A stretch of DNA of 64,000 nt from Nocardioides salarius (GCF_016907435.1 NZ_JAFBBZ010000001.1:124001-188000), one strand, 5' to 3'; numbered from the stretch's first letter, positions 1 through 12,821 are shown. The notes: generated by a model not told the origin, from the sequence alone. Made by a program: numbers and translations.

Positions 1-101
1 CGCACGAGCGACACGCCCGGGGACCGCGCCGAGTTGAACCTGGGCGACGTGTCGGGTTGTGTGGAGGGCTTCTGCACCCCATCCGAGGAAAGCGAGTCCA
101 C

Positions 102-386
102 ATGCTCACCCTCACCGAGAACGCCAGCCTCATCGTCAAGGAGATCGCCTCCCAGGAGGGCCTCCCCGAGACCGCCGGCCTCCGGATCACCTCGGAGTCC
201 GAGTCCGACCCCAGCTTCGCCGTCACCGCCGCCGACGCGGGCCAGCCCGGCGACCAGGTGGTCGAGCAGGCCGGTGCGACCGTCTACCTCGACGAGTCCG
301 CCGCCACCATGCTCGACGACAAGGTGCTCGACGCCGCCGTCGACCCCAGCGGCAAGGTCGAGTTCGCGCTGGGCCTGCAGCAGTAG
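102..386 (+). CDS. HesB/IscA-like (A-type carrier fold) protein lacking cysteines
   Basis: The product is 94 aa and spans the HesB/IscA fold: LTLTENA at the N-terminus, a GLRI strand, then a VYLDESAA segment and a short C-terminal tail. Family members that carry Fe-S clusters need conserved cysteines, but this protein contains none, so a cluster-carrier role is unlikely. Such proteins are common in actinobacteria, and their true role is not known to me. The ATG at 102 follows a GAGGAAAGCGAG stretch that can serve as ribosome binding site; longer in-frame extensions upstream lack family similarity. A strong hairpin follows the stop codon. Confidence 0.8.
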   Translation: MLTLTENASLIVKEIASQEGLPETAGLRITSESESDPSFAVTAADAGQPGDQVVEQAGATVYLDESAATMLDDKVLDAAVDPSGKVEFALGLQQ

Positions 387-406
387 GCCTCGCGCCCCAG
401 AACGCC

Positions 407-443
407 ACGAGAGCCCCGGACCGTCACGGTCCGGGGCTCTCGT
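407..443. terminator. Bidirectional hairpin terminator
   Basis: A perfect 16-bp stem (arms 407-422 and 428-443) encloses a 5-nt loop GTCAC. It lies between the convergent HesB-like gene and the small gene on the minus strand. There is no clear T tract, as is common in high-GC actinobacteria. Confidence 0.8.
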
Positions 444-461
444 CGTGCGTGAGGGGGTCGC

Positions 462-605
462 TCAGCGGCCCAGCAGCCGACGGGTGCGCCGCTTGGGGCG
501 CGGGGCCTCCGCGGCCAGCTCGACGTTGCGCAGCAGTGCGTGCTCCTGGTCCGGGCGACGCCGTCCGGCGGCGATGCCGTTGGCCAGGTCCAGCTGCGTG
601 CTCAT
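462..605 (-). CDS. Small basic hypothetical protein, 47 aa
   Basis: The 47-aa product starts MSTQLDLANG and ends in a strongly basic RRTRRLLGR tail. I do not recognise the family. The ATG at 605 is chosen because GAGAGGG lies about 9 nt upstream; an in-frame ATG at 614 sits directly on that motif, and an upstream extension to 695 has a less convincing sequence. It shares a divergent intergenic region with the reductase gene at 817, which holds a palindromic operator-like site. A DNA- or RNA-binding role is possible from the charge alone, but there is no direct evidence. Confidence 0.55.
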   Translation of the reverse strand: MSTQLDLANGIAAGRRRPDQEHALLRNVELAAEAPRPKRRTRRLLGR

Positions 606-610
606 GATTC

Positions 611-673
611 TCATCCCTCTCGGCCCGTCTCGGGCCAGGTCTCGTGGTGCCGGTCCATGACCCTCGTGGTCAT
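611..673 (-). CDS. Possible 20-codon upstream ORF
   Basis: An AAGGAG motif is followed 8 nt later by an ATG at 673 that opens 20 codons (MTTRVMDRHH and on). The stop codon lies 5 nt before the start of the 47-aa gene. The good Shine-Dalgarno match suggests it may be translated as a leader peptide coupled to the next gene. It has no recognisable similarity and could be fortuitous. Confidence 0.3.
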   Translation of the reverse strand: MTTRVMDRHHETWPETGREG

Positions 674-696
674 GAGTCATCTCCTTCGACGACACT

Positions 697-717
697 TACA
701 CTGTAGCGGTCGCTACA
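697..717. promoter_or_regulatory. TetR-type palindromic operator next to a -10 element
   Basis: TGTAGCG-GT-CGCTACA at 702-717 is a perfect 16-bp inverted repeat. It directly follows TACACT (697-702), which fits a -10 box for the plus strand. Short, tightly spaced perfect palindromes of this kind are typical of TetR-family operators. No TetR gene is in the window, so the regulator is unknown. Confidence 0.5.
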
Positions 718-816
718 CCACGGCCCCTCTTTACCGGCGCTGTGATCTCAGGCACCCCTCCCCGGCCACCACGGGGCCCGTCGGGGCCCCATCGACCCAC
801 TGGCAGGATCGGGGCC

Positions 817-1815
817 ATGAGCACCCCCACGCGACAGATCCAGCTGACCGCCCGCCCGCACGGGGAGCCGGCGCCCACCGACTTCCGCACCGTCGAGACC
901 GAGCTGCCCGCGCCGGGCGCCGGGGAGGTCCTGGTGCGCAACACCTTCCTGTCCGTCGACCCCTACATGCGCGGTCGGATGAACGACACCAAGTCCTACG
1001 TCCCGCCCTACGCCCTCGACGCGCCCATGGAGGGCGGCGCCGTCGGCGAGGTCGTCGAGAGCAACGACGACTCCCTCTCCCCCGGCGACACCGTACTCCA
1101 CATGGCCGGCTGGCGCGAGCACGCCGTGCTGCCCGCCTCGGCCGCCCGCCGGATCGACACCTCGGCGATCCCGGCCTCCGCCTACCTCGGGGTGCTCGGC
1201 ATGCCCGGCCTGACGGCGTACGTCGGGCTGACGCGCGTCGCGGAGATGAAGGAGGGCGACGTCGTCTTCGTCTCCGGCGCGGCCGGCGCCGTCGGCTCGC
1301 TCGCGGGCCAGATGGCGCGCCACCTCGGCGCGTCCAAGGTGATCGGCTCGGCCGGCACCCCCGAGAAGGTGCGCTGGCTGACCGAGGAGCTCGGCTTCGA
1401 CGCCGCCTTCGACTACCACGACGGCCCGGTCGGCAAGCAGCTGCGCGAGCACGGCCCCATCGACGTCTACTTCGACAACGTCGGCGGCGAGCACCTCGAG
1501 GCCGCGATCAGCAACCTCAACGACTTCGGCCGGGTCGCGGCCTGCGGCGCGATCGCCTCCTACAACGCCACCGAGGCCCCGGCCGGCCCGCGCAACATGA
1601 TGATGCTGGTGCAGAAGCGGCTGATGCTGCGCGGCTTCATCGTCAGCGACCACGCCGAGGCCGCCGGCGAGTTCTACCGCCGCGCCGGCCAGTGGGTCGC
1701 CGACGGCGAGCTGGTGGCCCGCGAGACCGTCAGCGACGGGCTCGACAGCACCGTCGACGCCTTCCTCGGCCTGCTCTCGGGCCGCAACACCGGCAAGATG
1801 ATCGTGCGCCTCTGA
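817..1815 (+). CDS. NADP-dependent oxidoreductase, medium-chain reductase type (CurA/YncB-like)
   Basis: The 332-aa product is full length for the zinc-free MDR family of 2-alkenal and curcumin reductases. The N-terminal half has the SVDPYMRGRM motif typical of this family. The nucleotide-binding motif is GAAGAVGSLAGQ at about residue 155, followed by an IGSAGT segment. It probably reduces an activated carbon-carbon double bond with NADPH; the substrate cannot be told. The ATG at 817 is preferred over an in-frame start at 742. It is preceded by CAGGAT at 804-809 with a 7-nt gap, so the transcript may be leaderless. A TetR-like palindrome lies about 100 nt upstream. Confidence 0.85.
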   Translation: MSTPTRQIQLTARPHGEPAPTDFRTVETELPAPGAGEVLVRNTFLSVDPYMRGRMNDTKSYVPPYALDAPMEGGAVGEVVESNDDSLSPGDTVLHMAGWREHAVLPASAARRIDTSAIPASAYLGVLGMPGLTAYVGLTRVAEMKEGDVVFVSGAAGAVGSLAGQMARHLGASKVIGSAGTPEKVRWLTEELGFDAAFDYHDGPVGKQLREHGPIDVYFDNVGGEHLEAAISNLNDFGRVAACGAIASYNATEAPAGPRNMMMLVQKRLMLRGFIVSDHAEAAGEFYRRAGQWVADGELVARETVSDGLDSTVDAFLGLLSGRNTGKMIVRL

Positions 1816-1824
1816 TCGCGGGCG

Positions 1825-3540
1825 TCAGGCCAGGCAGGCCCGGGGCAGGTCGAACCAGCGCAGGTGCTCGAAGTCGGGCGAGACCTGGCCCGGGTGCTCC
1901 TCGAGGTCGGGCATCGGCGTGACCTGCGCGCCCTCGAGCACCCTCCTGGCCTCGAGCAGGTGCTCGGCGAGCATCTCCTCGCCGCCGCGCTCGCGGTGCT
2001 GGGGCATGTGCGGCACCCCGCCGGCGTACGAGACCTGGCGCAGCGACAGCGGGGGCTCGACGAGCCCCTCGCGGTGGCGCCAGAGCCCCGTGGCGACCTC
2101 GAAGCGGTAGTCGCCCAGCAGCCGCCACCCGTCGCGGGCGACCATCCGCACCGCCTCGACGAGGTAGTCCACGACCGTGTCGGAGACGAAGTAGTTGAAG
2201 TTCACCCGCACCCACCCGGGCTTGATCCCCTCGCAGCCGCCGGCGATCTCGCGCTCGAACTCGTGGGAGCGCTCGAGGTCGATGCCCAGCAGCCGGTGGC
2301 CGTAGGGCCCGGCGCACGAGCAGCCGCCGCGCGACTGGATCCCGAAGAGGTCGTTGAGCAGCGCGACCACGAAGTTGTGGTGCAGGTAGCGGCCCGAGGG
2401 CGAGCGGACCACGAACGAGACGATGGAGAGCCGCTGCGCGTCGAGGCTGCCCAGCAGCTCGAGCGCGGGCTCCTCGCGCCACGCCGCGACGGCGCGGGAG
2501 AGGTGGCGCTCCTCCTGCTCGCGGATCGTGTCGGTGCCCACGGCCTGCTTGAGCCCGACGACCAGCCCGGCGCGGATCGACTCGATGATGGCGGGGGTGC
2601 CGCCCTCCTCGCGGTGCGTGGGGTCGGCCAGGTAGCGGTGGTCGTCGTCGTTGACGTAGGCCACCGTGCCGCCGCCGGGCACGTCGGGCACCCGGTTGGC
2701 GAAGAGCTCGCGGCGCGCCACCAGCACCCCCGGGGTCGAGGGGCCGCCGATGAACTTGTGCGGGGAGAAGAAGACCGCGTCCTTGTAGGACAGCGGCCGG
2801 CCCTCGAGCGCACCCATCTCGATGTCGACGTACGGCGCCGCCGCGGCGAAGTCCCACAGCGACAGTGCGCCGTGCTCGTGGAGGACCTCCGCGATGCCGG
2901 CGGTGTCCGAGAGGATGCCGGTCACGTTGCTGGCGGCCGAGAACGACCCGATCAGCAGCGGCCGGTCGGCGTGCTCCTCGAGCCGGCGCCGCAGGAGGTC
3001 CTGGTCGATGTGGCCGTCGGCGTCCTCGGCGATCACCACGACGTCGGCGATCGTCTCGCGCCAGGGCACCTCGTTGGAGTGGTGCTCGTAGGGCCCGACG
3101 AAGACCACCGGGCGCTGGTCGGCGGGGATGTGGTCGCTGAGGCGGTGCAGGTCGTCGAGGACCGAGGGCACCCGCAGCCCGAGCACCCCGATCAGCTTGG
3201 CGATGGCCCCGGTGCTGCCGGAGCCGGCGAAGAGCACCACGCTCGACGCGTCGCCGCCACACACCTGGCGGATCGTCTCGCGGGCCTCCTCGCGCAGCCG
3301 GGTGGTCTGCAGCCCCGTGCCCGAGGACTCGGTGTGGGTGTTGGCGTAGGCCGGCAGCACCTGGTCGCGCACGAAGTCCTCGATGAAGGACAGCGCGCGC
3401 CCCGAGGCGGTGTAGTCGGCGTAGGTGACCCGGCGCGGGCCGTAGGGCGTGGCCATCACCTGGTCCTCGCCGATGACGGAGGTCCGCACCGTCTCCAGCA
3501 GCCGGTCCCGGTCCTCGCGTGCGCACTCCCCTGCTGCCAT
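1825..3540 (-). CDS. Class V aminotransferase / cysteine desulfurase-like PLP enzyme
   Basis: The 571-aa protein has the class V aminotransferase fold. SPHKFIGG carries the expected PLP-binding lysine, AGSGSTGA lies early in the large domain, and GGCSCAGPYGH is a cysteine-rich loop further on. It is longer than typical NifS/SufS proteins (about 400 aa), with an added C-terminal region. Whether it removes sulfur from cysteine or acts on another amino acid cannot be decided. The start at 3540 is supported by TATGCT at 3552-3547, 6 nt before the ATG, which suggests a leaderless message. A longer frame to 3690 runs into the neighbouring terminator and gene and is rejected. Confidence 0.85.
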   Translation of the reverse strand: MAAGECAREDRDRLLETVRTSVIGEDQVMATPYGPRRVTYADYTASGRALSFIEDFVRDQVLPAYANTHTESSGTGLQTTRLREEARETIRQVCGGDASSVVLFAGSGSTGAIAKLIGVLGLRVPSVLDDLHRLSDHIPADQRPVVFVGPYEHHSNEVPWRETIADVVVIAEDADGHIDQDLLRRRLEEHADRPLLIGSFSAASNVTGILSDTAGIAEVLHEHGALSLWDFAAAAPYVDIEMGALEGRPLSYKDAVFFSPHKFIGGPSTPGVLVARRELFANRVPDVPGGGTVAYVNDDDHRYLADPTHREEGGTPAIIESIRAGLVVGLKQAVGTDTIREQEERHLSRAVAAWREEPALELLGSLDAQRLSIVSFVVRSPSGRYLHHNFVVALLNDLFGIQSRGGCSCAGPYGHRLLGIDLERSHEFEREIAGGCEGIKPGWVRVNFNYFVSDTVVDYLVEAVRMVARDGWRLLGDYRFEVATGLWRHREGLVEPPLSLRQVSYAGGVPHMPQHRERGGEEMLAEHLLEARRVLEGAQVTPMPDLEEHPGQVSPDFEHLRWFDLPRACLA

Positions 3541-3546
3541 GGCCCC

Positions 3547-3552
3547 AGCATA
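3547..3552 (-). promoter_or_regulatory. -10 box of the leaderless aminotransferase transcript
   Basis: TATGCT on the minus strand ends 6 nt before the ATG at 3540. The same TATGCT-N6-ATG arrangement occurs at the satD gene in this window. Confidence 0.5.
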
Positions 3553-3557
3553 GGAAC

Positions 3558-3589
3558 GGCGGGGCGGGACCGTGTGGTCCCGCCCCGCC
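3558..3589. terminator. Hairpin terminator after the S55 peptidase gene
   Basis: A perfect 14-bp GC-rich stem (3558-3571 with 3576-3589) has a GTGT loop. It begins 6 nt beyond the stop codon of the S55 peptidase gene on the minus strand and separates it from the aminotransferase. Confidence 0.85.
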
Positions 3590-3595
3590 GAGCGG

Positions 3596-5377
3596 CTACC
3601 CGCGTCGGCCGCCGGCCACCCGCACGAAGAACCCCTTGCGGCCCTGAACCACGGTGCTCTGCGGCCCGGCGGTCTGCTCGAGACGGCCACCGTTGCGGCG
3701 CAGGCGCAGCTCGAAGAGGACCTCGTCGTTGCGCGGCGAGGACTCGACGGCCTCGACCACCTTGGCCACGGTCTTCGCGCGGTAGAGGTTGGTCCAGGCG
3801 GACGAGCCGCCCATCACCGAGAGGTAGCCCGAGCGGGCCTTGTCGGCGATCCGGGTGCGGAAGGGGACGTAGCTGAGCGAGTCGTCCTCGGCGCGCAGCA
3901 CCGCGCGCAGGCGCAGCACCTTGCCCGCCTGGGCGACGACGCCCTGGCGACGGTTGCTGACCTTGGTCCACTCGCCGCCCCGGCGCTGCTCGAGACCGGC
4001 GACGCGCAGGGTGTCGGTCGCGTCGGTGACCACCGAGTCGAGGTCGACCGAGTCGACGCTGGCCTCGGGGATCCGCGAGAGCGCCCAGACCAGGTCACCG
4101 ATGTCCCACGCGGCGGCCCAGGTGATGTCCTGGTCGTCGACGAAGAGGTCGGAGGCGTCGAGGGTGAACGGCTCGCCCGCCTCGTCGGTGCCCTCCACGA
4201 CGATGCCCATCGCCGACGTGCCGCCGATGATGCCGTCGAGCACGCGGTCGTGGTTGGCCAGGTGCTGCGAGAACGCGACCTCCGCGGCCCACTCCGACAC
4301 GTGCACGTCGGTGGAGCCGGTGCGCTCGCGGGCGCCGTACTGCACGTCGGAGGTGACGGTCATCGCCTCGGGCAGCGGGCCGAGCACGCCGGTGATGCCG
4401 GCCAGGCGGTCGTCGGTGACGGTGCCCACGGCCGGGCTGATGTTGGCGACCTTGAAGGGCGCACCCAAGGAGTCGGGCTGCACGAAGAGCGCGTCGGCCG
4501 GGTGCAGGCCCAGGGTGGTCTCGCCCAGGAAGCCCATCGGGTGCCCGAAGCCGACCACCTGGCCACCGCACACCGAGGTGACGGTGCCGACGCCGGCGTA
4601 GGTGATGTCGCCGTAGGAGAACGAGGCGCCCATGTTGCCGCCGGCCACCAGGTCGTCGTCGGTGGCGCGGGAGGCGTCGTCGCGCCCGCCGCGCACAGCG
4701 GCCATCTCGTCGCCGCGGAAGTAGCGGGCCCCACGCTCGACCGCGGCCTCGCGGGCCTGCTGCAGCCGGCTGCCGGAGATGCCGCTGACCCCCACCGGGA
4801 GCCGCAGCTGGGAGAAGCCCTCCTGGACCTGGGCCCGCGTCGTGCTGGTCTCGCGGGCGATGTCGCGGGCCTGGGTGCCGTCCACGCGCACCCGCCGCGG
4901 CGCCTGGGCGTCGAGGTAGTCGTCCATCTCGCTGAAGGGGGTGACGCCGGCGACCGGCGAGGGTCCCCACGACAGCCCGTAGGCGATCGCGCCGACGAGG
5001 TTGCCGTCGGCGGGGTCGCCGACGTAGACCGGCGAGCCCGACATGCCCTGCCAGATGCCTCCGGCCTTCGACATCGCCGAGGCGGCGTCGGGGTCCTCGA
5101 AGTCGACGACCAGCATGTCGAGCCCGACGGCGATGCCGTCGTCGATGGTGCCGATGACGGTGCCGGTGAACTCCTGGGGGGTGGTGCCCCTGACCACGCT
5201 GAGCGCGGTCAGGGTGTCACCCTCGGCGAGCGTCGAGACGTCGACCGGGGCGGCGCAGTCGTTCGCCGGTGCGGACTGAGCGGGCCCGGAGGAGAGGGCG
5301 AGCCCCGAGATCATCAGTCCGAGCGCGGCGGTGGTGGACGCCAGGGCCTTTCCCTGGCGCGTGTGTGAACGCTTCAT
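3596..5377 (-). CDS. Secreted SpoIVB-type (family S55) serine peptidase domain protein
   Basis: The 593-aa protein opens with a signal peptide (basic MKRSHTRQGK, hydrophobic stretch to about residue 30, APAQSA-like cleavage region). The GMSGSPVY motif near residues 111-118 matches the serine motif of the S55/SpoIVB peptidase fold, with Ser115 the likely nucleophile. A later GFGHPMG segment may supply the histidine. In Bacillus, SpoIVB acts in sporulation signalling; this organism probably does not make endospores, so the target must differ. The rest of the protein is family-specific and unassigned. The gene stands alone with its own terminator. Confidence 0.8.
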   Translation of the reverse strand: MKRSHTRQGKALASTTAALGLMISGLALSSGPAQSAPANDCAAPVDVSTLAEGDTLTALSVVRGTTPQEFTGTVIGTIDDGIAVGLDMLVVDFEDPDAASAMSKAGGIWQGMSGSPVYVGDPADGNLVGAIAYGLSWGPSPVAGVTPFSEMDDYLDAQAPRRVRVDGTQARDIARETSTTRAQVQEGFSQLRLPVGVSGISGSRLQQAREAAVERGARYFRGDEMAAVRGGRDDASRATDDDLVAGGNMGASFSYGDITYAGVGTVTSVCGGQVVGFGHPMGFLGETTLGLHPADALFVQPDSLGAPFKVANISPAVGTVTDDRLAGITGVLGPLPEAMTVTSDVQYGARERTGSTDVHVSEWAAEVAFSQHLANHDRVLDGIIGGTSAMGIVVEGTDEAGEPFTLDASDLFVDDQDITWAAAWDIGDLVWALSRIPEASVDSVDLDSVVTDATDTLRVAGLEQRRGGEWTKVSNRRQGVVAQAGKVLRLRAVLRAEDDSLSYVPFRTRIADKARSGYLSVMGGSSAWTNLYRAKTVAKVVEAVESSPRNDEVLFELRLRRNGGRLEQTAGPQSTVVQGRKGFFVRVAGGRRG

Positions 5378-5511
5378 CGCGTGTGGTTCCTCCCGTGAGG
5401 TGGGGGCGAAGAGGACGCCCCGCTGTCATGTTGACGCCGCACGCCCGGAAAAGGTTGCCGCCGCTCCGCGCTGCTCCCGAACCGTTACCAAAAGTAAAAT
5501 GATGCCCGGCC

Positions 5512-5517
5512 TAGGGT
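5512..5517 (+). promoter_or_regulatory. -10 box of leaderless pepN
   Basis: TAGGGT is followed by 6 nt and the GTG at 5524. It lies in a locally AT-rich stretch (5487-5501) unlike the surrounding DNA. Confidence 0.6.
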
Positions 5518-5523
5518 GTGCGG

Positions 5524-8022
<2,499 letters not shown>

Positions 8023-8024
8023 GC

Positions 8025-8858
8025 ATGACCGGTCTCCCCCGCCGCCCCGGCCCCACCGTGCGCACCCGGGTCGAGGAGCACGTGGGCGACCAGGTGCGCC
8101 GCCACGAGGACCGCCTGGCCACCGAGGAGCCGCTCGAGGTCCGGCTCACCTGGCCGGGAGCGCCGGCCCGCCGCGTCTGGGTGACCATGCGCACCCCCGG
8201 GCACGACTTCGAGCTGGCCGCCGGCTGGGTGCGCCACGAGGGCCTGCTCGGCGCCGGCACCGGGCTCGCCGGCGTGGCCTACTGCACCGACGCCGACCTG
8301 ACCCGCGAGCAGGAGCTCAACGTCGTCACGGTGGCGCTGGACTCCGCGCCCGCCCGTGAGCCCGGGCACCGCCACGAGGGGCTCTCAGCAGGCTCCTCGG
8401 CCTGCGGCGTCTGCGGCGCCGACAGCGTGGCCGACGCGCTCTCGGTGACCCCCGCCGAGCCCTGGGCAGGCCCGCTGCCCACGCCCGACGTCGTACGCCG
8501 CCTTCCCGACCTGGTGCGCGAGGCGCAGCGGGTCTTCGACCGCACCGGTGGCGTGCACGCGGCGGCGCTGGCCCGCGCCGACGGCGAGTTGCTCGTGGTG
8601 CGCGAGGACATCGGCCGCCACAACGCCGTCGACAAGGTGACCGGCGCACGGCTGCTCGCGGGCGAGCCGGTCGCCGAGGCCTGCTTGGTCGTCAGCGGGC
8701 GCGCCGGCTTCGAGCTGGTGCAGAAGGCGGTCTCGGCCGGTGTCGGCTCGCTGGTCGCCGTCGGCGCCCCCACCTCGCTGTCGGCGCGCCTGGCCGCCGA
8801 GCGGGGGCTGGGACTGTGGGGCTTCGTGCGCGGCCACCGCGCCGTGCGCTACTGCTAG
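8025..8858 (+). CDS. fdhD: Formate dehydrogenase accessory sulfurtransferase FdhD
   Basis: The 277-aa protein matches FdhD. The SACGVCG loop (residues about 126-132) holds the conserved CxxC pair that passes sulfur from IscS-type desulfurases to the molybdenum cofactor of formate dehydrogenase. REDIGRHNAVDKV is another family signature. The ATG at 8025 lies 2 nt after the pepN stop codon, so translation is probably coupled. No formate dehydrogenase gene is in the window. Confidence 0.95.
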   Translation: MTGLPRRPGPTVRTRVEEHVGDQVRRHEDRLATEEPLEVRLTWPGAPARRVWVTMRTPGHDFELAAGWVRHEGLLGAGTGLAGVAYCTDADLTREQELNVVTVALDSAPAREPGHRHEGLSAGSSACGVCGADSVADALSVTPAEPWAGPLPTPDVVRRLPDLVREAQRVFDRTGGVHAAALARADGELLVVREDIGRHNAVDKVTGARLLAGEPVAEACLVVSGRAGFELVQKAVSAGVGSLVAVGAPTSLSARLAAERGLGLWGFVRGHRAVRYC

Positions 8859-8861
8859 ACG

Positions 8862-8901
8862 CACCGGACCCCCGCCGCCTGCTGGCGACGGGGGTCGGGT
8901 G
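8862..8901. terminator. Hairpin terminator between fdhD and katG
   Basis: A GC-rich stem (core arms 8867-8879 and 8884-8896, one mismatch, TGCT loop) lies just after the fdhD stop codon. The convergent katG gene ends at 8933. A low-complexity GCTGCTGGT repeat fills the remaining gap. Confidence 0.7.
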
Positions 8902-8932
8902 CTGGTGCGGTGCTGCTGGTGCTGCTGGTGGC

Positions 8933-11236
<2,304 letters not shown>

Positions 11237-11704
11237 TCAGGCTGTCGTGCAGGCGGGGCAGGTGCCCCAGTAGACGACCTCGGCCTCGTCGATGTCGAAG
11301 CCGTGGTGCTCGCTGGCGTCGAGGCACGGAGCCTCGCCGACGGCGCACGCGACGTCGACGATCGCGCCGCAGCCGCGGCACACCAGGTGGTGGTGGTTGT
11401 CGCCGACACGGGTCTCGTAGCGCGCCACCGAGCCGGCGGGCTGGATGCGCCGCACCAGCCCGGCCGCGGTGAGCGCCCGCAGCACGTCGTACACGGCCTG
11501 GTGCGAGACCTCGCCCAGGTCGGCGCGCACGCTGCGCAGGATCGTGTCGGTGTCGCTGTGCGGTCGTTCCTGCACAGCGGTCAGCACCGCGACCCGGGGA
11601 CGGGTCACCCGCAACGAGGCAGCACGCAGCATCGCCTCGAAGGTGCCGGCGCCCGTGCCGGCGGGCACGTCCTCGGACAGAGGCGCGGCGTCGCTGGTCG
11701 TCAT
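11237..11704 (-). CDS. furA: Fur-family regulator FurA
   Basis: The 155-aa protein has the Fur winged helix (TRPRVAVLTAV and SHQAVYDVLRAL), the HHHLVCRGCG metal site and a C-terminal CPAC pair. Its position directly upstream of katG identifies it as a FurA/CatR-type peroxide-sensing repressor of katG. The ATG at 11704 follows CATACT with a 7-nt gap, so the message is probably leaderless. A near-perfect 25-bp palindrome overlaps the -35 region, which suggests strong autorepression. Confidence 0.93.
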   Translation of the reverse strand: MTTSDAAPLSEDVPAGTGAGTFEAMLRAASLRVTRPRVAVLTAVQERPHSDTDTILRSVRADLGEVSHQAVYDVLRALTAAGLVRRIQPAGSVARYETRVGDNHHHLVCRGCGAIVDVACAVGEAPCLDASEHHGFDIDEAEVVYWGTCPACTTA

Positions 11705-11711
11705 GTCGACC

Positions 11712-11747
11712 AGTATGCCCGACTTGTCTGGAACGGTTCAAGACAAG
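11712..11747 (-). promoter_or_regulatory. furA promoter with overlapping FurA-type operator
   Basis: Positions 11723-11747 form a 25-bp palindrome centred on 11735, with 11 of 12 base pairs matching (outer arms CTTGTCT and AGACAAG). On the minus strand the -35 TTGAAC (11741-11736) lies inside it, and an 18-nt spacer leads to the -10 CATACT (11717-11712). Binding here would block RNA polymerase and so control the furA-katG operon. Confidence 0.7.
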
Positions 11748-11774
11748 ATCGGGTGCGGGCGTGTCGCGGCGCAC

Positions 11775-12749
11775 TCAGCCGATGCGCCGCACCAGCTCGC
11801 GCCCCAGGTCCCGACCGCTGAGCCAGGCACCCTCGACGCGCGGCCTGGCCGACCAGGCATCGCCGCAGACCCCCAGCAGGTCGTCGGTGAGCAGGTACGT
11901 CGCGTGCTCGCGGCCGCGAGCCGGGCGCGCCAGGCTCCACCGGTGCACGTGGGCCTGCTCCGGGTGCTGGGTCGCGCCGACCAGGCGGCCCAGCGCCTCC
12001 ACCAGCTCGGGGCCGGCCGCCGCGGGGTCGTCGAGGTGCCGGGCGGCCAGGCCGGGGGTCGAGTGGGCGACCAGCACCGGCGCCTCGTCGCCGCGCCGAC
12101 GGCCGTCGTCGGCGATCCAGGACAGCGCGGGGTCGTCGTTGACGAACGCGCCGTGCGGCAGGTCGCGCCAGCACCGGCCGGCGTACGTCGCGGTCAGCGC
12201 CAGCACCGGCTCGAACTCCACGTCGAGCGCGGTGTGCGCGCTCGCGTGGGCGGCGGGGTCGAGCAACCGCGCCGCCTGGGGGTCGGGCATGGCGAGCACG
12301 ACCGCGCGGGCCGGCTCGCCGTCGACCTCGAGAGCGCCGTCGCGGCCTCGGGCCACCCGGCCCACCTCGTGACCGGGCACGACGTCGAGCCCGTCGGCGA
12401 GGGCCTCGACCAGGGTCCGGATGCCGCCCGGGGTGCCCCAACGCACCGGCCCCTGCTTGCTCTCGGGCTCGGCGCCGGGCGTGAGCGCGGTGAACGTGTC
12501 GGTCCAGGGACGGGCCAGGCCGGCGGCGCGCCACTGCTCGACGACGGCGGCGAAGTCGTCGTCGCTCACCGTCAGGTAGGACGCGCCGATGTCGGCGGGG
12601 CGACCGTCGAAGCGGCGGCTGGCCATCCGCCCGCCCGGGCGTCGGCCGCGGTCGAGCAGGCGCACGTCCACGCCCGCCGACCGGAGCTCGCGCGCGCACG
12701 CCACACCGCTGATCCCGGCACCCACCACGACGACCTCGCGCGCTCCCAT
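11775..12749 (-). CDS. FAD/NAD(P)-dependent oxidoreductase, amine-oxidase/renalase-like
   Basis: The 324-aa protein begins with a dinucleotide-binding motif VVVGAGISGVACARELR and an RRPGGRMASRRF segment typical of the renalase/NAD(P)-binding oxidoreductase group. A C-terminal GDAW...VEGAWLSG segment closes the FAD site. Substrate is unknown. The ATG at 12749 places the glycine-rich loop at the very N-terminus; a much longer in-frame extension to 13073 is antisense to sbcD and is rejected. CAGGCT lies 6 nt before the ATG. The gene is divergent from sbcD. Confidence 0.85.
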   Translation of the reverse strand: MGAREVVVVGAGISGVACARELRSAGVDVRLLDRGRRPGGRMASRRFDGRPADIGASYLTVSDDDFAAVVEQWRAAGLARPWTDTFTALTPGAEPESKQGPVRWGTPGGIRTLVEALADGLDVVPGHEVGRVARGRDGALEVDGEPARAVVLAMPDPQAARLLDPAAHASAHTALDVEFEPVLALTATYAGRCWRDLPHGAFVNDDPALSWIADDGRRRGDEAPVLVAHSTPGLAARHLDDPAAAGPELVEALGRLVGATQHPEQAHVHRWSLARPARGREHATYLLTDDLLGVCGDAWSARPRVEGAWLSGRDLGRELVRRIG

Positions 12750-12808
12750 GTGACCAGCCTGCCAGCACCCCCGCGGCGTGGGACCACCTCGTTGTCGGTG
12801 GCCCCTCC

Positions 12809-12814
12809 TAGCGT
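12809..12814 (+). promoter_or_regulatory. -10 box of the leaderless sbcD transcript
   Basis: TAGCGT is followed by 7 nt and the ATG at 12822. No convincing -35 box is seen. Confidence 0.45.
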
Positions 12815-12821
12815 CTGGGGC

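Noticed and set aside
1864..3876. Long open frame of 670 codons on the plus strand opposite the aminotransferase
   Set aside because: It is antisense to a clear PLP enzyme; high GC makes long spurious frames common. The sequence is low in complexity (His, Asp, Gly, Val, Arg) with no motif. The same reasoning removes the long frames opposite katG, gcvP, sbcC and the S55 peptidase.
8902..8932. GCTGCTGGT-type short repeat downstream of katG
   Set aside because: A low-complexity run of three units at most between convergent genes; no array, no spacers, no sign of function.
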